A DNA stretch of 63,788 bases, taken from the NCBI GenBank assembly GCA_035651815.1, contig DASRFB010000022.1, positions 1 to 63,788 of the forward strand, read 5' to 3'. The position numbers were made by a program, and so were the translations under genes. The stretch is from VBDM01 sp035651815. GTDB lineage: Bacteria > Pseudomonadota > Gammaproteobacteria > Burkholderiales > SG8-39. Below, piece by piece: positions 9,343 through 17,778 of this stretch. Below the pieces are notes generated by a model that was given only the letters and a program-made list of their open reading frames with translations, ran no database searches and was not told where the DNA came from. The first letter of the stretch is position 1, and every line of letters begins with the position of its first letter.

Positions 9343-10186
9343 GCACGTGCGCGAGGCGGATGCCCGCCTTGCGGATCTGCTCCTCCACGACCGGCTCTGC
9401 GCGCGAGGCGTAAGCCTCGCCGATCGGGACCACGCCGTCGAATTTGCGCCCGCACGCGAAGCCGCCCGGAAGCATCGGATAGACGACGCTCGCCGCGACG
9501 TCGTGGCTCTCGCGCATCCAATCGGCGATCGAGCCCTGCTCCCATCGCGCCTTCTGCGCCGCGCTCACCGGGGCGGCGACGATGCTCGCCTCGCCGCCGC
9601 GGTCGGCGAGCAGGCGCTCGACGAGATGGATGTCCCAGATCGTGTGCAGGCGGATCGTGCCGTACGGCGCGTTGTCGCGCGCGCCGAAGAACGCGACCTC
9701 GACGCGGTTTCCGCCCTGGTCGTGGTGATCGGCGGCGTGCAGCGGCTGGTGGATGTCGCCGACGAGGTGCACGACCCACTTCAGCGCCTCGTTGCGCTCG
9801 CGCGGATGCCGCGCGCGGTCGCCGAGGATCGCGATCTGGCGCGCGAGCTCGGCCGACGCGCACGAGCCCCGGCGGCAATAGCGCGCCGGGTCCGCGTCGC
9901 CGCACAGCGGGATGTTGTCGTAGTGCCACGAGGCGCGGCGCTTGCCCCACGGATAGTCCTTGATCTCGTCGGCCCAGTACGCGACCGCGGCGAGCGTGCG
10001 CCGTCCCGAGGGCGCGCGGTCGGCGAGCCGGTCGCGCGCGAGCAGGAAAGCGACCTCGCGCGCCGCGCGCGCGTTCAGGTGACGGTCGGCGATCGCGCCG
10101 ACCATGCGGTGGCCGGTCTCGCCCCAGGCGAGCGCGGCCGCGGGCGCGCACAGCGCGAGCGCGCCGCTCAGCGCCAGTGCCGCCAG
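9320..10186 (-). CDS. S1/P1-type zinc nuclease, secreted; start codon unclear
   Basis: The mature part starts WGETGHRMVGAIAD, where the N-terminal Trp and the His are zinc ligands in S1/P1 nucleases. It continues with YWADEI, HYDNIP, WVVHLVGDIHQPLHAAD..DQGGN and LHTIWDIHLVER, which supply the other ligands, so it is a complete periplasmic or secreted nuclease or phosphodiesterase. A hydrophobic signal stretch LAALALSGALALCAPAAALA precedes it. I find no ATG, GTG or TTG in frame between this stretch and the far-upstream ATG at 10489, which would add about 100 Arg-rich residues. I therefore give the CTG at 10184-10186 as a provisional start. Its 3' end overlaps the EutA-like gene by 23 bases, convergently. 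Confidence 0.75.
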   Translation of the reverse strand: MAALALSGALALCAPAAALAWGETGHRMVGAIADRHLNARAAREVAFLLARDRLADRAPSGRRTLAAVAYWADEIKDYPWGKRRASWHYDNIPLCGDADPARYCRRGSCASAELARQIAILGDRARHPRERNEALKWVVHLVGDIHQPLHAADHHDQGGNRVEVAFFGARDNAPYGTIRLHTIWDIHLVERLLADRGGEASIVAAPVSAAQKARWEQGSIADWMRESHDVAASVVYPMLPGGFACGRKFDGVVPIGEAYASRAEPVVEEQIRKAGIRLAHVLNETLGR

Positions 10187-10368
10187 CGTCCCCCGCCGTA
10201 GTAATGGTGGTGGTACCCGCCCCAGGCGTAGGTGCGTCCAGGCACGAATACGATCCCGGGCGGCGGCGGCCCGTACGCGTAGACCGGCGCCGGCTCCACC
10301 GGCGCGACGACGCAGCCCGGCAGGCCGAGAGCCGCGGCGGCGAGAACGAACGATGCGAGTGCTTTCAT
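10168..10368 (-). CDS. small Tyr/His/Gly-rich lipoprotein
   Basis: 66 residues from the ATG at 10366-10368, preceded by GGAG at a normal distance. It has a lipoprotein signal (MKALASFVLAAAALGLPGC), then Pro-rich AYGPPPPGIVFVPGRTY and a YHHHYYGGGRWRHWR tail. Such tiny YXWGG-type lipoproteins are common in proteobacterial envelopes and have no known biochemical role. Its stop falls inside the signal-peptide region of the following nuclease (overlap of 19 bases in another frame), so the nuclease is probably translated by coupling to this gene. Confidence 0.65.
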   Translation of the reverse strand: MKALASFVLAAAALGLPGCVVAPVEPAPVYAYGPPPPGIVFVPGRTYAWGGYHHHYYGGGRWRHWR

Positions 10369-10490
10369 CACGGATCTCCGGATTGCGACACCCGTATGAA
10401 CGCACGATCCGACCGCGAAGGCCCGCGGAAATTGTTACCGCATCTTTCGCGCGAGCGGGCGCGTCACGCGCCGTTACAAACACGCGCATC

Positions 10491-11384
10491 TCACCCGCCG
10501 ACCTCGGCCCGCACGTCGACCTCCATCTCGCCGATGCGCTCGATCGAGCCTTTGAGGCGGTCGCCGTGCTTGAGCTTGCGCACGCCCGCCGGCGTGCCCG
10601 TCGTGATGAGGTCGCCGGGACGCAGCGTCAGCACGCCGGAGAGGAAGCGGATGTGCTGGCGCACGCCGCAGATCATGTCGCCGGTGTGCGCGCTCATCTC
10701 GAGCTTGCCGTTCTGCTCGACGCGGATGGCGAGGTTCTGCGGGTCCGGGATCTCGTCGCGCGTCACGATCCAGGGACCCAGCCCGGTGAACGTGTCGAAC
10801 CCCTTTCGGATGTTGCGCGTGTTCTGGCGGCCGCGTCCCCACGGATCGCGCTGGCTGAAGTCCCAGCAGATGGTATAGCCGAAGACGTGCTCGAGCGCGC
10901 GCTCCTCGCTGACCTTGCGCGCGCTCGCGCCGACGACCGCGCACAGCTCGCACTCGAAGTCGACGTCCTTCGAGATCTTCGGCAGGATCACGGTGCCGCC
11001 CGGACCGATGATCGAGGAGGTGGGCTTGAGGAAGAACTCGGCCATCAGGTCGTCGGGCGTGTACTCGGCGCGCTCGCTCGAGCCGCCCTTGGCGCGCATC
11101 TCCTCGGCGTGCGCCTTGTAGTTGGAGGCCGCCGCCCAGAGCGACGGCGGGTCGAGCACGGGCGCGAGCAGCTTCACCGAGGCGAGCGGCGCGCCGGCGC
11201 CCGCGCCGATCGCGGCCTGCGCGCAGCGCATGGCCTCGCCGCGGTTCGCGAGAGCGTCGATCACCTCGCGCATGGTGTAGCCGCGGCGCACGTGGCCGGC
11301 TCGCACCAGCGCGTCGCCGATGGGCCAGACGCGGCCGCCGTCGACGGCGCCCGCCTCGTTCGCGTTGTAATGGCAGATCTTCAT
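10491..11384 (-). CDS. fumarylacetoacetate hydrolase-family protein
   Basis: 297 residues. I chose the ATG at 11382-11384 because AAGGAG sits just upstream; the longer frame would add 44 residues with no ribosome site. The C-terminal FAH fold shows SNYKAHAEEM, FFLKPTSSIIGPGG, VDFECELCAVVG, FSQRDPWGRGRQNTR, KGFDTFTGLGPWIV and LRPGDLITTGTPAGV, including the acidic residues that hold Mg2+. Relatives cleave C-C bonds in acylpyruvates or act as hydratases or isomerases in aromatic catabolism, in the cytoplasm. No pathway neighbour narrows the substrate, though VOC and monooxygenase genes are in the same region. Confidence 0.88.
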   Translation of the reverse strand: MKICHYNANEAGAVDGGRVWPIGDALVRAGHVRRGYTMREVIDALANRGEAMRCAQAAIGAGAGAPLASVKLLAPVLDPPSLWAAASNYKAHAEEMRAKGGSSERAEYTPDDLMAEFFLKPTSSIIGPGGTVILPKISKDVDFECELCAVVGASARKVSEERALEHVFGYTICWDFSQRDPWGRGRQNTRNIRKGFDTFTGLGPWIVTRDEIPDPQNLAIRVEQNGKLEMSAHTGDMICGVRQHIRFLSGVLTLRPGDLITTGTPAGVRKLKHGDRLKGSIERIGEMEVDVRAEVGG

Positions 11385-11611
11385 CGCGCTGATCTCCTTG
11401 TGCCCGCACGTCGGGCCGGCACGACAGCGCGCGAATTCTACACGTGCCGGCGGGAGGGCTCCCATGCGCGCATCGCTTTGTTTCGGGAGCGTGAACGCGC
11501 GAGCGTCCTCCGGCACGCGGCCGGAACTCGACTATCGGGGGCTGGTCGGAAAGTACACACGCGAGCGCGCCGTGCCGGATGGTTCGTTCGCACTACGGAA
11601 GGAGACACGCA

Positions 11612-11830
11612 ATGAGGACGACATCGAAGGCCGCCGTGGCCGCGGCGCTCGCGCTGGCGACGCTGGCGGGCTGCTCGGGCATGACGCGCCAGGAGCGCAA
11701 CACCGCCGTCGGCGCGGCGGGCGGAGCCGTCGCCGGCAACGTGATCAGCGGCGGCAGCACGCTCGGGACCGTCGGCGGCGCAGTGGCGGGCGGCGCGGTC
11801 GGCCACGAGTGGGACCGCATCAGGAAGTAG
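11612..11830 (+). CDS. glycine-zipper lipoprotein, copy 1 (OsmB-like)
   Basis: 72 residues from the ATG at 11612, which follows AAGGAGA. Lipobox LAGC closes a typical signal peptide (MRTTSKAAVAAALALATLAGC). The mature part is TRQERNTAVGAAGGAVAGN, a glycine-zipper hairpin with GxxxG spacing, ending GGAVGHEWDRIRK. This is the OsmB/SlyB-like small outer-membrane lipoprotein type, often stress induced. It is followed 36 bases later by a clear paralogue, so the pair is a tandem duplication on one transcript ended by the terminator at 12106. Confidence 0.8.
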   Translation: MRTTSKAAVAAALALATLAGCSGMTRQERNTAVGAAGGAVAGNVISGGSTLGTVGGAVAGGAVGHEWDRIRK

Positions 11831-11866
11831 CGCGCCCGCGATTTTCCAACACCGAAGGAGAGACGA

Positions 11867-12085
11867 ATGAAGGCACGAATCGGGATCTCGCTGGCCGCGG
11901 CGCTCGCCATGGCGATGCTCGGCGGCTGCGGGCACATGTCGAAGCAGGAGCAGCACACGGCGACGGGAGCCGCGCTCGGCGGCGTCGCCGGCTCGGCGGT
12001 GACCAACGGCAGCCGCGCCGGGGCAGCGGGCGGCGCGGTCGTGGGCGGCATCGTCGGCCACGAGTGGGACAACAACCGCAAGTAG
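11867..12085 (+). CDS. glycine-zipper lipoprotein, copy 2 (OsmB-like)
   Basis: 72 residues, the same length as copy 1. Signal MKARIGISLAAALAMAMLGGC gives a lipid-anchored protein; SKQEQHTATGAALGGVAGSA and GGAVVGGIVGHEWDNNRK repeat the layout of copy 1 (KQEQHTATGAA against RQERNTAVGAA, and VGHEWDNNRK against VGHEWDRIRK). GAAGGAGAGACGA provides the ribosome site. Identity is moderate, so the duplication is not recent. No other domain is present. Confidence 0.8.
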   Translation: MKARIGISLAAALAMAMLGGCGHMSKQEQHTATGAALGGVAGSAVTNGSRAGAAGGAVVGGIVGHEWDNNRK

Positions 12086-12105
12086 CCGTCCCCGCAGGAA
12101 GCGAA

Positions 12106-12142
12106 GAGGCGCGTCGGCGCGGCCGCCGCGCCTCTTTTTTTT
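12106..12142 (+). terminator. rho-independent terminator after the lipoprotein pair
   Basis: The stem GAGGCGCG (12106-12113) pairs with CGCGCCTC (12127-12134) and is followed by eight T residues. It ends the plus-strand lipoprotein transcript. The T run touches the stop codon of the convergent VOC gene. Confidence 0.85.
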
Positions 12143-12644
12143 ATTTCTTCTCGAGGTCGGGGCGCTTCAGCCGGAAATCGCGCTCGAAGTGCCCTTTGCC
12201 CGACAGGTCGCCCTGCTCGAAGATCCAGGTGTAGCCGCCGCACGGGTTGGACAGAATCTCCCACGCGTTGTCGTCGGCGTCCCAGAAGAGGAAGCTGTAG
12301 GTGCCGTGCCGCGACGACGGCTTTCCGATCTCGTGCAGTCCCCACTTCGCGGCCTGCTCGGTGCACGTGCGCCACGCCGCGTCGACCTCGGCGTCGGTCT
12401 CGACGTCGATGCCGTTGTGATAGTAGCGGTCCATCGGACGGTCCTTGCGCTTGTTCTCGACCACGGCGTAGACGTGCTGGCCGCCGAGCCGGACCATGAG
12501 CGAGATGGGGCTGGTGCGCACCACCTCCAGCCCGAGGAACTCCTCGTAGAAGCGGCGCGAGGCCTCGAGGTCGCGCGAGCTCAGCGTGCCGTGGGAGATG
12601 AACCTCGACTGGATCGCGGGGGCCGGTTTGCGCGCTGTGTCCAT
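12141..12644 (-). CDS. VOC-family (glyoxalase/extradiol dioxygenase fold) protein
   Basis: 167 residues from the ATG at 12642-12644; the longer frame to 12695 begins with an unrelated 17 residues. It has paired beta-alpha-beta-beta-beta motifs: HGTLSSRDLEASRRFYEEFLGLEVV at the start, NGIDVETDAEVDAAW, and FLFWDADDNAWEILSNPCGG near the end, where a His and Glu pair gives metal-ligand candidates. VOC proteins include glyoxalases, dioxygenases and resistance enzymes, and the substrate cannot be told. It is convergent with the lipoprotein pair and divergent from the MFS gene. Confidence 0.75.
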   Translation of the reverse strand: MDTARKPAPAIQSRFISHGTLSSRDLEASRRFYEEFLGLEVVRTSPISLMVRLGGQHVYAVVENKRKDRPMDRYYHNGIDVETDAEVDAAWRTCTEQAAKWGLHEIGKPSSRHGTYSFLFWDADDNAWEILSNPCGGYTWIFEQGDLSGKGHFERDFRLKRPDLEKK

Positions 12645-12755
12645 GGGACTGTTCGTGAATGAGGCCCGCTCATGCAGGCCGTACCGAATAATCACGTGCG
12701 ATTGTAGCCCGGGACGCTATCATAGGCGCGTGAACGCCCTGGTCCGTTTCCCACG

Positions 12756-13973
12756 ATGAGCGCCCGCGACTGGCGCACGCCCGCGGTCATCCTGCTGTGC
12801 GGCGGCATGATCCTCACGCTCTCGACCGGCACGCGCGCCGGCTTCGGCCTGTTCCTGAAGCCGATGACGTTCGACCTCGGGTGGGGACGCGAGACCTTCG
12901 CCTTCGCCATCGCGCTGCAGAACCTGATGTGGGGCGTGTTCCAGCCCTTCGTCGGCATGATCGCCGACCGCAAGGGCGCCGGGCGGGTGATGGTCGCGGG
13001 CGCCGTGCTCTACGCGCTCGGCCTCGCGCTGATGGCGAACGCCACGAACGGCGTGCAGTTCGCGCTCGCGACGGGGCTCCTCATCGGCCTCGCGCAGGCG
13101 TGCGCGAGCTTCTCGATCGTCTTCGGCGTGCTCGGGCGCGTGTTCCCGGCGGAGCGCCGCAGCCTGGCGCTCGGCATCGCGAGCGCCGCTGGCTCGTTCG
13201 GCCAGTTCGCGATCCCGCCCTACTCGCAGGCCCTCATCTCGCACTTCGGCTGGTTCAACGCGCTGCTCGTCCTCGCCGTCACGACCGCGCTGATCGCGCC
13301 GCTCTCGTCGGCCCTGGTCGAGCGCCGCGACGGCGCGGCGCGCGGCGGTGCGGGCCAGACGATCCGCGAGGCGCTGCACGAGGCGTTTGCGCACCGCAGC
13401 TTCCTGATGCTCACGGCCGGGTACTTCGTGTGCGGGTTCCAGCTCGCGTTCATCACGGTGCACTTCCCGGCGTATCTCGTCGACCGCGGCTTCGGCGCCA
13501 ACCTCGGGATGATGGCGCTCGCGCTCGTCGGCCTGTTCAACATGGTGGGGTCGTTCTCGGCCGGAGCGCTCGGCACGCGCTATCCGAAGAAGAACCTGCT
13601 GTCGCTCATCTACTTCTGCCGCAGCGCGGCCGTGGCGCTGTTCATCTTCTCGCCGATGAGCGAGGCGTCGGTCTACGCGTTCTCGGCGGTGATCGGCCTG
13701 CTGTGGCTGTCGACGGTGCCGCTCACCAACGCCATGATCGGCCAGATGTTCGGCGTCGCATACATGTCGATGCTATCGGGCTTCGTGTTTCTCAGCCACC
13801 AGCTCGGCAGCTTCATCGGCGTCTGGCTCGGCGGCTATCTCTACGATCACACGGGCTCGTACCAGCTCGTGTGGACGGCGTCGATCGCGCTCGGCATCTT
13901 CGCCGGCCTCATCAATCTGCCGATCGACGAGCGCACTCTGGCGCGCGTGCCGCGCGCGGTTCCCGCGCCGTAG
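12756..13973 (+). CDS. MFS transporter, OxlT/monocarboxylate-type
   Basis: 405 residues with about 12 hydrophobic helices. The N-half has the loop 2-3 motif FVGMIADRKGAGRVMVAG, and the C-half has a matching GALGTRYPKKNLLSLIY. GTRAGFGLFLKPMTFDLGWGRETFAFAIA in TM1 and the following loop resembles the oxalate/formate and monocarboxylate antiporter group. It sits in the inner membrane and probably moves a small organic acid. No catabolic gene is directly coupled to it, so the substrate is open. Confidence 0.82.
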   Translation: MSARDWRTPAVILLCGGMILTLSTGTRAGFGLFLKPMTFDLGWGRETFAFAIALQNLMWGVFQPFVGMIADRKGAGRVMVAGAVLYALGLALMANATNGVQFALATGLLIGLAQACASFSIVFGVLGRVFPAERRSLALGIASAAGSFGQFAIPPYSQALISHFGWFNALLVLAVTTALIAPLSSALVERRDGAARGGAGQTIREALHEAFAHRSFLMLTAGYFVCGFQLAFITVHFPAYLVDRGFGANLGMMALALVGLFNMVGSFSAGALGTRYPKKNLLSLIYFCRSAAVALFIFSPMSEASVYAFSAVIGLLWLSTVPLTNAMIGQMFGVAYMSMLSGFVFLSHQLGSFIGVWLGGYLYDHTGSYQLVWTASIALGIFAGLINLPIDERTLARVPRAVPAP

Positions 13974-14220
13974 TCCGTTCGGAGCGTTTGTCGCCGCATC
14001 GTGACACGCGACCGCGCGGAATTAGAGCGCGGGCCGCGATGATCAAACATTTCTAAGGGTGTGACGGGAACTCTTTGCTATTCTGGCCGGACCTCGGAGC
14101 CGGTGCATCCCGTTCCACCCGGTCGTCTCTCCTTCCCCCGCCGGACTCCGCACAAACACGTCGACGCGTGAACGAACGCGCCAGGGAGCGAGGCGGCGCT
14201 ATTTGCATGGAGGGAGTGCG

Positions 14221-15735
14221 GTGGCCATCTTCTACGTCAGACCCAATCGCAGCGGTAATTACGGCAGCGGCGACGGCTCGAGCTACGCCGACGCCTGGAA
14301 CGGCCTCGAGAGCGTCGACTGGGAGCGGCTCAACGCCGCGGGCGCGTCGAGCACGCTGTGGGTTTGCGGCACGCACCAGCGCAGGATGCACGTGCCGTCG
14401 GCCGACTACGGCGGCCCGGCGTTCACCGGCGCGCGCCGCTATGACGGGCTCGTGATCCGCGGCGATTATCCCGGCGATCCCGGGGTCCTCGATGCGCGCG
14501 GGCTCGCGTACGGCTACGTCGACCGGCCGTTGTCTTCGAGCGAGGCGTCGGACCTGTCGCAGTTCCTGTGCGGAGCGCCGGCCTTCAACCGGGCGTACGC
14601 CGTCGCGCTCGACAATGCGCGCAACGTCACGCTCTCCCACCTGACCGTGCACGTGCCGGGCATCGCGCTCGCCTGCACGCCGAGCAACCATGCCGGCGCC
14701 GAGCGCATGAACCTGTACCGCGCGCCCGGCTCGGCGCTCCCCTGCGCCGCGGCGCCGTACCGCGGCGCGAGCATCGTGTATCCCGCCAACGTGGGGATTC
14801 ACAGCGACGCCGGGAGCGGCAACCTGCGCGTGACCGGCTGCCGCGTCGTCGGCGACAAGGCGTACTCGCGCATCGGCGTGGGGCTGCAGCCGTTCCTGTC
14901 GAACAGCTCGTGCTCGGTCGACGGCAACGACATCGGCGGCTGCATGAAGGGCATCGACATGGACGCGGGCACCAGCCGCACCGGGCTTGCGTGGCACGTC
15001 AACCGCAACACCGTCCGCGACCTCGGGTTCTCGGCGGGGGACGACGATCTCGTCGACGGCCTGAGGATCCACGGCGCCTTCAACGTGAACGGCAACCACG
15101 CGGAGATCGTCGGCAACGACATCTCCGGGTTCTGCCGGGACGGCATCGACCTGAGCTGCGCCTCGGGCGTGCTCGTCAAGGACAACTACGTCCACGACGC
15201 GCGGCTCGCATACGTGAAATACATGGACGCGCCGCACTGGAACGCCGACGAGCGCGCGGGCGACCAGAACGGCATCAAGTTCGGCGGCGAGAGCTCGTCC
15301 TCGAGCGCTAACCTGATCCGCGACAACGTGGTCGCCAACGTCTACGGCGCGGGCATCACGAACCACGGCGGCGGCCGGAACGCGACCGTCACCGGCAACG
15401 TCGTGGTCGCCTCCGATCCGAGCATGGGCGCGACCGGCATCCGCTGCCACGGCAGCGGCGGCGGCAATGTCGTCGCCAACAACGTCGTGATCGGCTACAA
15501 GCGCGCGATCTCGATCGAGACCAACAACAACCAGGTCGTCAACAACCTGCTGCAGAGCGCGCCCAAGCTGCCGCTGTACGTGAACGGCAGCCGGCCGCAG
15601 GCGGACCTCCTCATCTCCGGCGGGACCGGCCAGAAGGTCGGCGGCAACCGCTACCTGAACGATCTGCTCGTCGTGACGAGCGGCGGCACGGTGGTGCCGG
15701 TGCTCGACGCGCGCGAAGTCCTCAACGTCGCGTGA
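14221..15735 (+). CDS. right-handed parallel beta-helix repeat protein
   Basis: 504 residues. I chose GTG at 14221 because GGAGGG sits at 14209-14214 with a six-base spacer. The protein opens AIFYVRPNRSGNYGSGDGSS.YADAWNG and has no signal peptide. From about residue 180 on there are many PbH1-like turns (NVTLSHLTVHVPG, NLRVTGCRVVGD, HAEIVGNDISGFCRDGIDL, GVLVKDNYVHDAR, NATVTGNVVVASD, GNVVANNVVIGYKRAI, NNQVVNNLLQS) that form a beta-solenoid as in pectate lyases, NosD and phage tailspikes. Nothing else phage-like or alginate-related is nearby. Localisation and activity are unknown. Confidence 0.75.
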   Translation: MAIFYVRPNRSGNYGSGDGSSYADAWNGLESVDWERLNAAGASSTLWVCGTHQRRMHVPSADYGGPAFTGARRYDGLVIRGDYPGDPGVLDARGLAYGYVDRPLSSSEASDLSQFLCGAPAFNRAYAVALDNARNVTLSHLTVHVPGIALACTPSNHAGAERMNLYRAPGSALPCAAAPYRGASIVYPANVGIHSDAGSGNLRVTGCRVVGDKAYSRIGVGLQPFLSNSSCSVDGNDIGGCMKGIDMDAGTSRTGLAWHVNRNTVRDLGFSAGDDDLVDGLRIHGAFNVNGNHAEIVGNDISGFCRDGIDLSCASGVLVKDNYVHDARLAYVKYMDAPHWNADERAGDQNGIKFGGESSSSSANLIRDNVVANVYGAGITNHGGGRNATVTGNVVVASDPSMGATGIRCHGSGGGNVVANNVVIGYKRAISIETNNNQVVNNLLQSAPKLPLYVNGSRPQADLLISGGTGQKVGGNRYLNDLLVVTSGGTVVPVLDAREVLNVA

Positions 15736-15756
15736 CTTCCCGCCCGGCGCTTCGCG

Positions 15757-16356
15757 CTACGCGGCGGCCGACTTGCGCCGTCCTTCGGACGCGGCGTGGC
15801 TCGCGGCCTGGGCGGCGTGCTGGCCGGCCTGGCTCGCGCTCTGCGCGGCCTGCCGCATATTGGAGTTCGCCGACTCGATCTGGCTGACGGCGAGCTTCGC
15901 GGCTTCCTCGCCCGCGCGCGCCGTGAGCGTGTAGGCCGAGCACATCGCGGTGACCGCGGACTTGAGCGGTGCGACCACGGGCTCGGTGCCCTGCGGCGCG
16001 GCGTCGAGCGTCGCATTGCAGGCCTCGGTGAAGCTGGTGACCTTGCTCTGCATCTGCTGCATGATCTCGACCTGGTTGCGCGCGCCCGCGGCGTACAGGC
16101 CGCTCCAGTAACGCATCGCCTTCTCGAGCTGGGTAGGGGCGAGCTTCGCCTGCAGCTCGAGCAGCTCGTCCAGGTTCTTCGCGGATCCGATCTGGCGCCC
16201 GGTTTCTCCCGCTTCGGAGAACGCCTCGTGGATCGCCTTCATCTGGTGCTCGCGCAGCCGCTCGGCGCCCTGCACCGAGGTCCTTGCGATGTCGATGAAA
16301 GCTTCGAGGCCGGAGCGGTAGAGGTCGAAGAGCTGGTTGTCTGACTTCGTCATCAT
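15757..16356 (-). CDS. phasin-family protein (PHA granule surface)
   Basis: 199 residues. The start was set at the ATG ATG pair at 16351-16356, with GGAG a few bases upstream. It is helical and soluble: FDLYRSGLEAFIDIARTSVQGAERLREHQM, SAKNLDELLELQAKLAPTQLEKAMRYWSGLY and ARNQVEIMQQMQSKVTSFTE are typical of the phasin_2 domain. The tail is an Ala/Gln/Ser-rich repeat (RQAAQSASQAGQHAAQAASHAAS). Phasins coat polyhydroxyalkanoate granules, and a second granule protein, PhaM, lies at 43921. It is monocistronic, with a leader of about 190 bases in which I see no confident promoter. Confidence 0.88.
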   Translation of the reverse strand: MMTKSDNQLFDLYRSGLEAFIDIARTSVQGAERLREHQMKAIHEAFSEAGETGRQIGSAKNLDELLELQAKLAPTQLEKAMRYWSGLYAAGARNQVEIMQQMQSKVTSFTEACNATLDAAPQGTEPVVAPLKSAVTAMCSAYTLTARAGEEAAKLAVSQIESANSNMRQAAQSASQAGQHAAQAASHAASEGRRKSAAA

Positions 16357-16555
16357 GGTGTTTTCTCCAGTGAAGAGGATGTTGTCGTCGTCCTCCCTGC
16401 ACCGGCTCCATGTGTCGAAGCTTGTTGTTCCGGCCCGGCCCCGCGCGGGCCGAACGACCAATTTAGCGAAGCCGCGCGGCCGGCGCCAAGCAAAAACTTT
16501 TGATGCCCCATCAGCCCCGCCCATCAACGCGGCTTCGGCGGCACGATCCTTGCGG

Positions 16556-17086
16556 TCACACCAGCCCGGCGACGCCGGCGAGCGCGCCCGCCGCCACGAG
16601 CCAAAGCGGATTCAGGCGGGTGCGCGTGAAGACGAGGATCGTCGCGCCGGTGAGCGCGTAGCTGCGCCAGTCGTGGTCGGACGAGCGCACGAGCACCCAA
16701 CCGCTCGCGAGGATGAGCCCGATGGTGATCGGCGCGAGGCCCTGGCGCAGGGCGCGCCCCGCGCGCGTGTCGGGGGCGAGCGCGTTCCAGCGCACGACGC
16801 CCAGCGTCAACGTCGCGGTCGGCAGGATCATGCCGAGCGTCGCCGCGAGCGCTCCGAAGAGGCCGGCGACCTGCCAGCCGATCAAAGTGACATACATCAT
16901 GTTCGGCCCGGGCGCGGCGTTGCCGAGCGCGAACGAGTCCGCGAACTGTTTGGCGCTCAGCCAGTGCTGCACCTCGACGACGTAGCGCTGCACGTCCGGC
17001 AGCACCGAGCCGACGCCGCCCACGGACATGAGCGACATCAGCACGAAATGCAGGAACAGCGCGACCACGTCGGACCCCGTGCTCAA
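16556..17086 (-). CDS. chromate transporter, C-terminal-type short subunit
   Basis: 176 residues. The likely start is the TTG at 17084-17086, which overlaps the TGA of the upstream half gene (coupled translation). A CHR domain is visible: HFVLMSLMSVGGVGSVLPDVQRYVVE, WLSAKQFADSFALGNAAPGPNMMYVTLIGWQVAG, then several TM helices. Long ChrA proteins carry two such domains in one chain; here they are separate genes, the short-chain arrangement. Chromate export or sulfate-related antiport at the inner membrane is expected from the family, but not proven here. Confidence 0.84.
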   Translation of the reverse strand: MSTGSDVVALFLHFVLMSLMSVGGVGSVLPDVQRYVVEVQHWLSAKQFADSFALGNAAPGPNMMYVTLIGWQVAGLFGALAATLGMILPTATLTLGVVRWNALAPDTRAGRALRQGLAPITIGLILASGWVLVRSSDHDWRSYALTGATILVFTRTRLNPLWLVAAGALAGVAGLV

Positions 17087-17652
17087 CGCAGCGCCCTCCA
17101 CGCGAGCGCGATCGCCGCGGGCGCGAGCACGAGGAGCACGCCGAGCAGCGGCAGCCGCAGCAGACCGACGCCGGCGAAGGCCACCACGCCGAAGAGCGCG
17201 GGAAGCCAGCGCCGCGGCAGCGACGACAGCATCTTCACGCCGGTCGCGAGGACGAGCCCGGCGGCGACGGCCGACATCCCGTTCAGCGCCTGCTGCGCGA
17301 GGCGCGTGTCGCCGTAGCGGACATAGAGGAAGCCGAGCACGACCATGAAGACGAACGGCATGACGACCAGCCCCGCGAGCGAGGCGGCGGCACCGCCGTA
17401 GCCGGCGAAGCGCCACCCGACCATGATCCCCACGTTGCAGATGTTGGGGCCCGGGAGCAGCTGTCCCAGCGACAGCATCTCCATGAACTCGCGGTCGGTG
17501 AGCCAGCGCCGAGTCTCGACCAGCGTGCGGTACGACCACGGCAGCGTTCCGCCGAAGCCGGACACGGCGATCTCGTTGAAGGCGAAAAAAAGCGCCAGCG
17601 GGCCGATGCGGCTAGGAACTTTTTCGTCGGGAACCGAGGTGGGTTGCGGCAT
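17083..17652 (-). CDS. chromate transporter, N-terminal-type short subunit
   Basis: 189 residues beginning MPQPTSVPDEKVPSRIGPLA. The CHR domain shows FFAFNEIAVSGFGGTLPWSYRTLVE, WLTDREFMEMLSLGQLLPGPNICNVGIMVGWRFAG and about five further hydrophobic stretches. FGG...LP, Q.LPGP and N in this half mirror the partner gene and are the conserved CHR signature. The two genes overlap by four bases, so they are probably made in equal amounts and form a heterodimer. Confidence 0.84.
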   Translation of the reverse strand: MPQPTSVPDEKVPSRIGPLALFFAFNEIAVSGFGGTLPWSYRTLVETRRWLTDREFMEMLSLGQLLPGPNICNVGIMVGWRFAGYGGAAASLAGLVVMPFVFMVVLGFLYVRYGDTRLAQQALNGMSAVAAGLVLATGVKMLSSLPRRWLPALFGVVAFAGVGLLRLPLLGVLLVLAPAAIALAWRALR

Positions 17653-17778
17653 TCGAGTTGCTTTTCTTCGCCATTATCCTGGAACGTGATGGATTTAACA
17701 AAAGGATGCAGCGCACGGACCCGCATAGGTTTTCTCTATGCGATCTTCGCCCTGGAATCACTCCCTGGGAGGGGACGG

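Noticed and set aside
14221..15735. Prophage tailspike as the source of the beta-helix gene.
   Set aside because: No phage structural, integrase, lysis or repressor gene is in the neighbourhood.
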